Of a stretch of DNA of 6,936 nt, positions 6,410-6,936 are shown in pieces. The translations under genes and the position numbers were made by a program. The stretch covers positions 1 through 6,936 of the forward strand of contig JASLXP010000783.1 in assembly GCA_030740295.1 (NCBI GenBank), written 5' to 3'. Numbering within the stretch: position 1 is the stretch's first letter; every line of letters starts with the position of its first letter. The notes under the pieces are model-generated. The model did not search any database. It was given only the letters and a program-made list of their open reading frames with translations, and was not told the DNA's origin. The DNA comes from Planctomycetota bacterium (GTDB lineage Bacteria > Planctomycetota > PUPC01 > JACPCR01).

Positions 6410-6936
6410 ATGAAGCACCTCGTCATCTCTCTCATGCTTGCGGCGCCGCTCGCCCAGGCCCAGGCCCTGAAACTCGAGAAGGGTGATTCCATCTGCCTAA
6501 TCGGCAACGCGCTCGCCGAACGCATGCAGCACGATGGCTGGCTCGAGACGCTTATCCAGAGCCGTTTTCCCGCCCTCGAGCTCAGCTTCCGCAACATGGG
6601 TTTCAATGGCGACGAGCTTGCATCCCGTGCACGCTCATCGAATTTTGGGTCACCCGATGACCACCTCAAGCTCAACAAGGCTTCCGTGGTTTTCATGTTT
6701 TTCGGATACAACGAATCGTGGAAAGGCGAAGAACAACTGAATGCGTTCAAAGGCGAATATGAAGCACAGATCAAACACCTCCAGGGGCAAAACTACAGCG
6801 GCAAAGGTGCTTCCCGCATCGTGGTCGTTTCACCCATTGCGTTCGAAGATCACAAGAGCCCCAACCTGCCGGACGGCAAGGAGGCTAATGAGAGGCTTGC
6901 GCTTTACACGAAGGCTATCGCCGAAGTTGCTGCCGC
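6410..6936 (+). CDS. SGNH/GDSL-like N-terminal domain of a large PVC-type exported protein, 3' end outside window
   Basis: Only the first 175 codons are present, open to the right edge. Residues 1-19 are a signal peptide (MKHLVISLMLAAPLAQAQA, cleavage after AQA). The following sequence has the SGNH-hydrolase layout: block I at LIGNALAERM (30-39), then HDGWLETL, block II at RNMGFNGDEL (61-70, G64 and N66), NFGSPDDHL, block III at VVFMFFGYNES (93-103, with G99 and N101), and IVVVSPIAFED, then PNLPDGKEANERL. At the block I nucleophile position the residues are N33-A34 where active enzymes have Asp-Ser, so the domain may be catalytically inactive. The GDS at 25-27 precedes the strand and is probably not the active-site motif. 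In PVC bacteria such N-termini usually lead into a beta-propeller dehydrogenase-like region, HEAT repeats and a CxxCH heme-binding domain; that part is not visible here. It is transcribed divergently from the cluster. Confidence 0.83.
   Translation, partial: MKHLVISLMLAAPLAQAQALKLEKGDSICLIGNALAERMQHDGWLETLIQSRFPALELSFRNMGFNGDELASRARSSNFGSPDDHLKLNKASVVFMFFGYNESWKGEEQLNAFKGEYEAQIKHLQGQNYSGKGASRIVVVSPIAFEDHKSPNLPDGKEANERLALYTKAIAEVAA

Noticed and set aside
6482..6490. GDS at residues 25-27 as the active-site motif of a GDSL esterase
   Set aside because: It precedes the hydrophobic strand CLIG; in SGNH folds the nucleophile follows that strand, where this protein has Asn-Ala.
6382..6774. A 130-codon minus-strand open frame opposite the SGNH-like gene
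   Set aside because: Its translation is Ser/Arg-rich without motifs, and it lies antisense to a gene with a strong Shine-Dalgarno, signal peptide and family signatures.

Overview
The window looks like chromosomal DNA from a member of the PVC superphylum (Planctomycetota or Verrucomicrobiota). Two genes point there. The leftward gene at the left edge has the PDZ / DUF6288 / HEAT-repeat architecture, and the rightward gene at the right edge is the SGNH-like N-terminal part of the large exported proteins that in these phyla usually continue into a PVC-type heme-binding region. Both assignments rest on remembered family signatures, not on a search. Frequent export signals and TTG starts fit the same picture.

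Layout. Four consecutive genes lie on the minus strand, read from right to left: (i) an exported all-helical (alpha/alpha-toroid-like) protein of unrecognised family, 4873-6153; (ii) a GH71/GH99-like probable lipoprotein, 3500-4867; (iii) a zinc-dependent medium-chain alcohol/polyol dehydrogenase, 2481-3485; (iv) a DUF6288 protein with PDZ and HEAT-like segments, from 2309 off the left edge. The first three are separated by only 5 and 14 nt and are probably co-transcribed. A 171-nt gap precedes the fourth gene and holds a paired-hairpin inverted repeat (about 2382-2458) resembling a REPIN/MITE-type element. A divergent intergenic region (about 6154-6409) separates this cluster from a plus-strand gene that starts at 6410 and runs off the right edge.

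How it may work together (inference). Three of the four minus-strand products carry export signals, one resembles endo-acting alpha-glycanases (GH71/GH99), two have toroid-type helical regions of the kind common in polysaccharide-active proteins, and the only cytoplasmic product is an oxidoreductase of the sugar/polyol dehydrogenase type. The simplest reading is a small locus for extracytoplasmic handling of a glycan plus cytoplasmic oxidation of a released sugar or alcohol. No transporter, regulator, sulfatase or sigma/anti-sigma pair is visible, so the substrate cannot be deduced.

I see no tRNA, rRNA, CRISPR array, transposase, integrase or phage gene. The most interesting points are the uncharacterised cluster, the paired-hairpin element, and the SGNH-like domain at the right edge, whose nucleophile position appears to be alanine.
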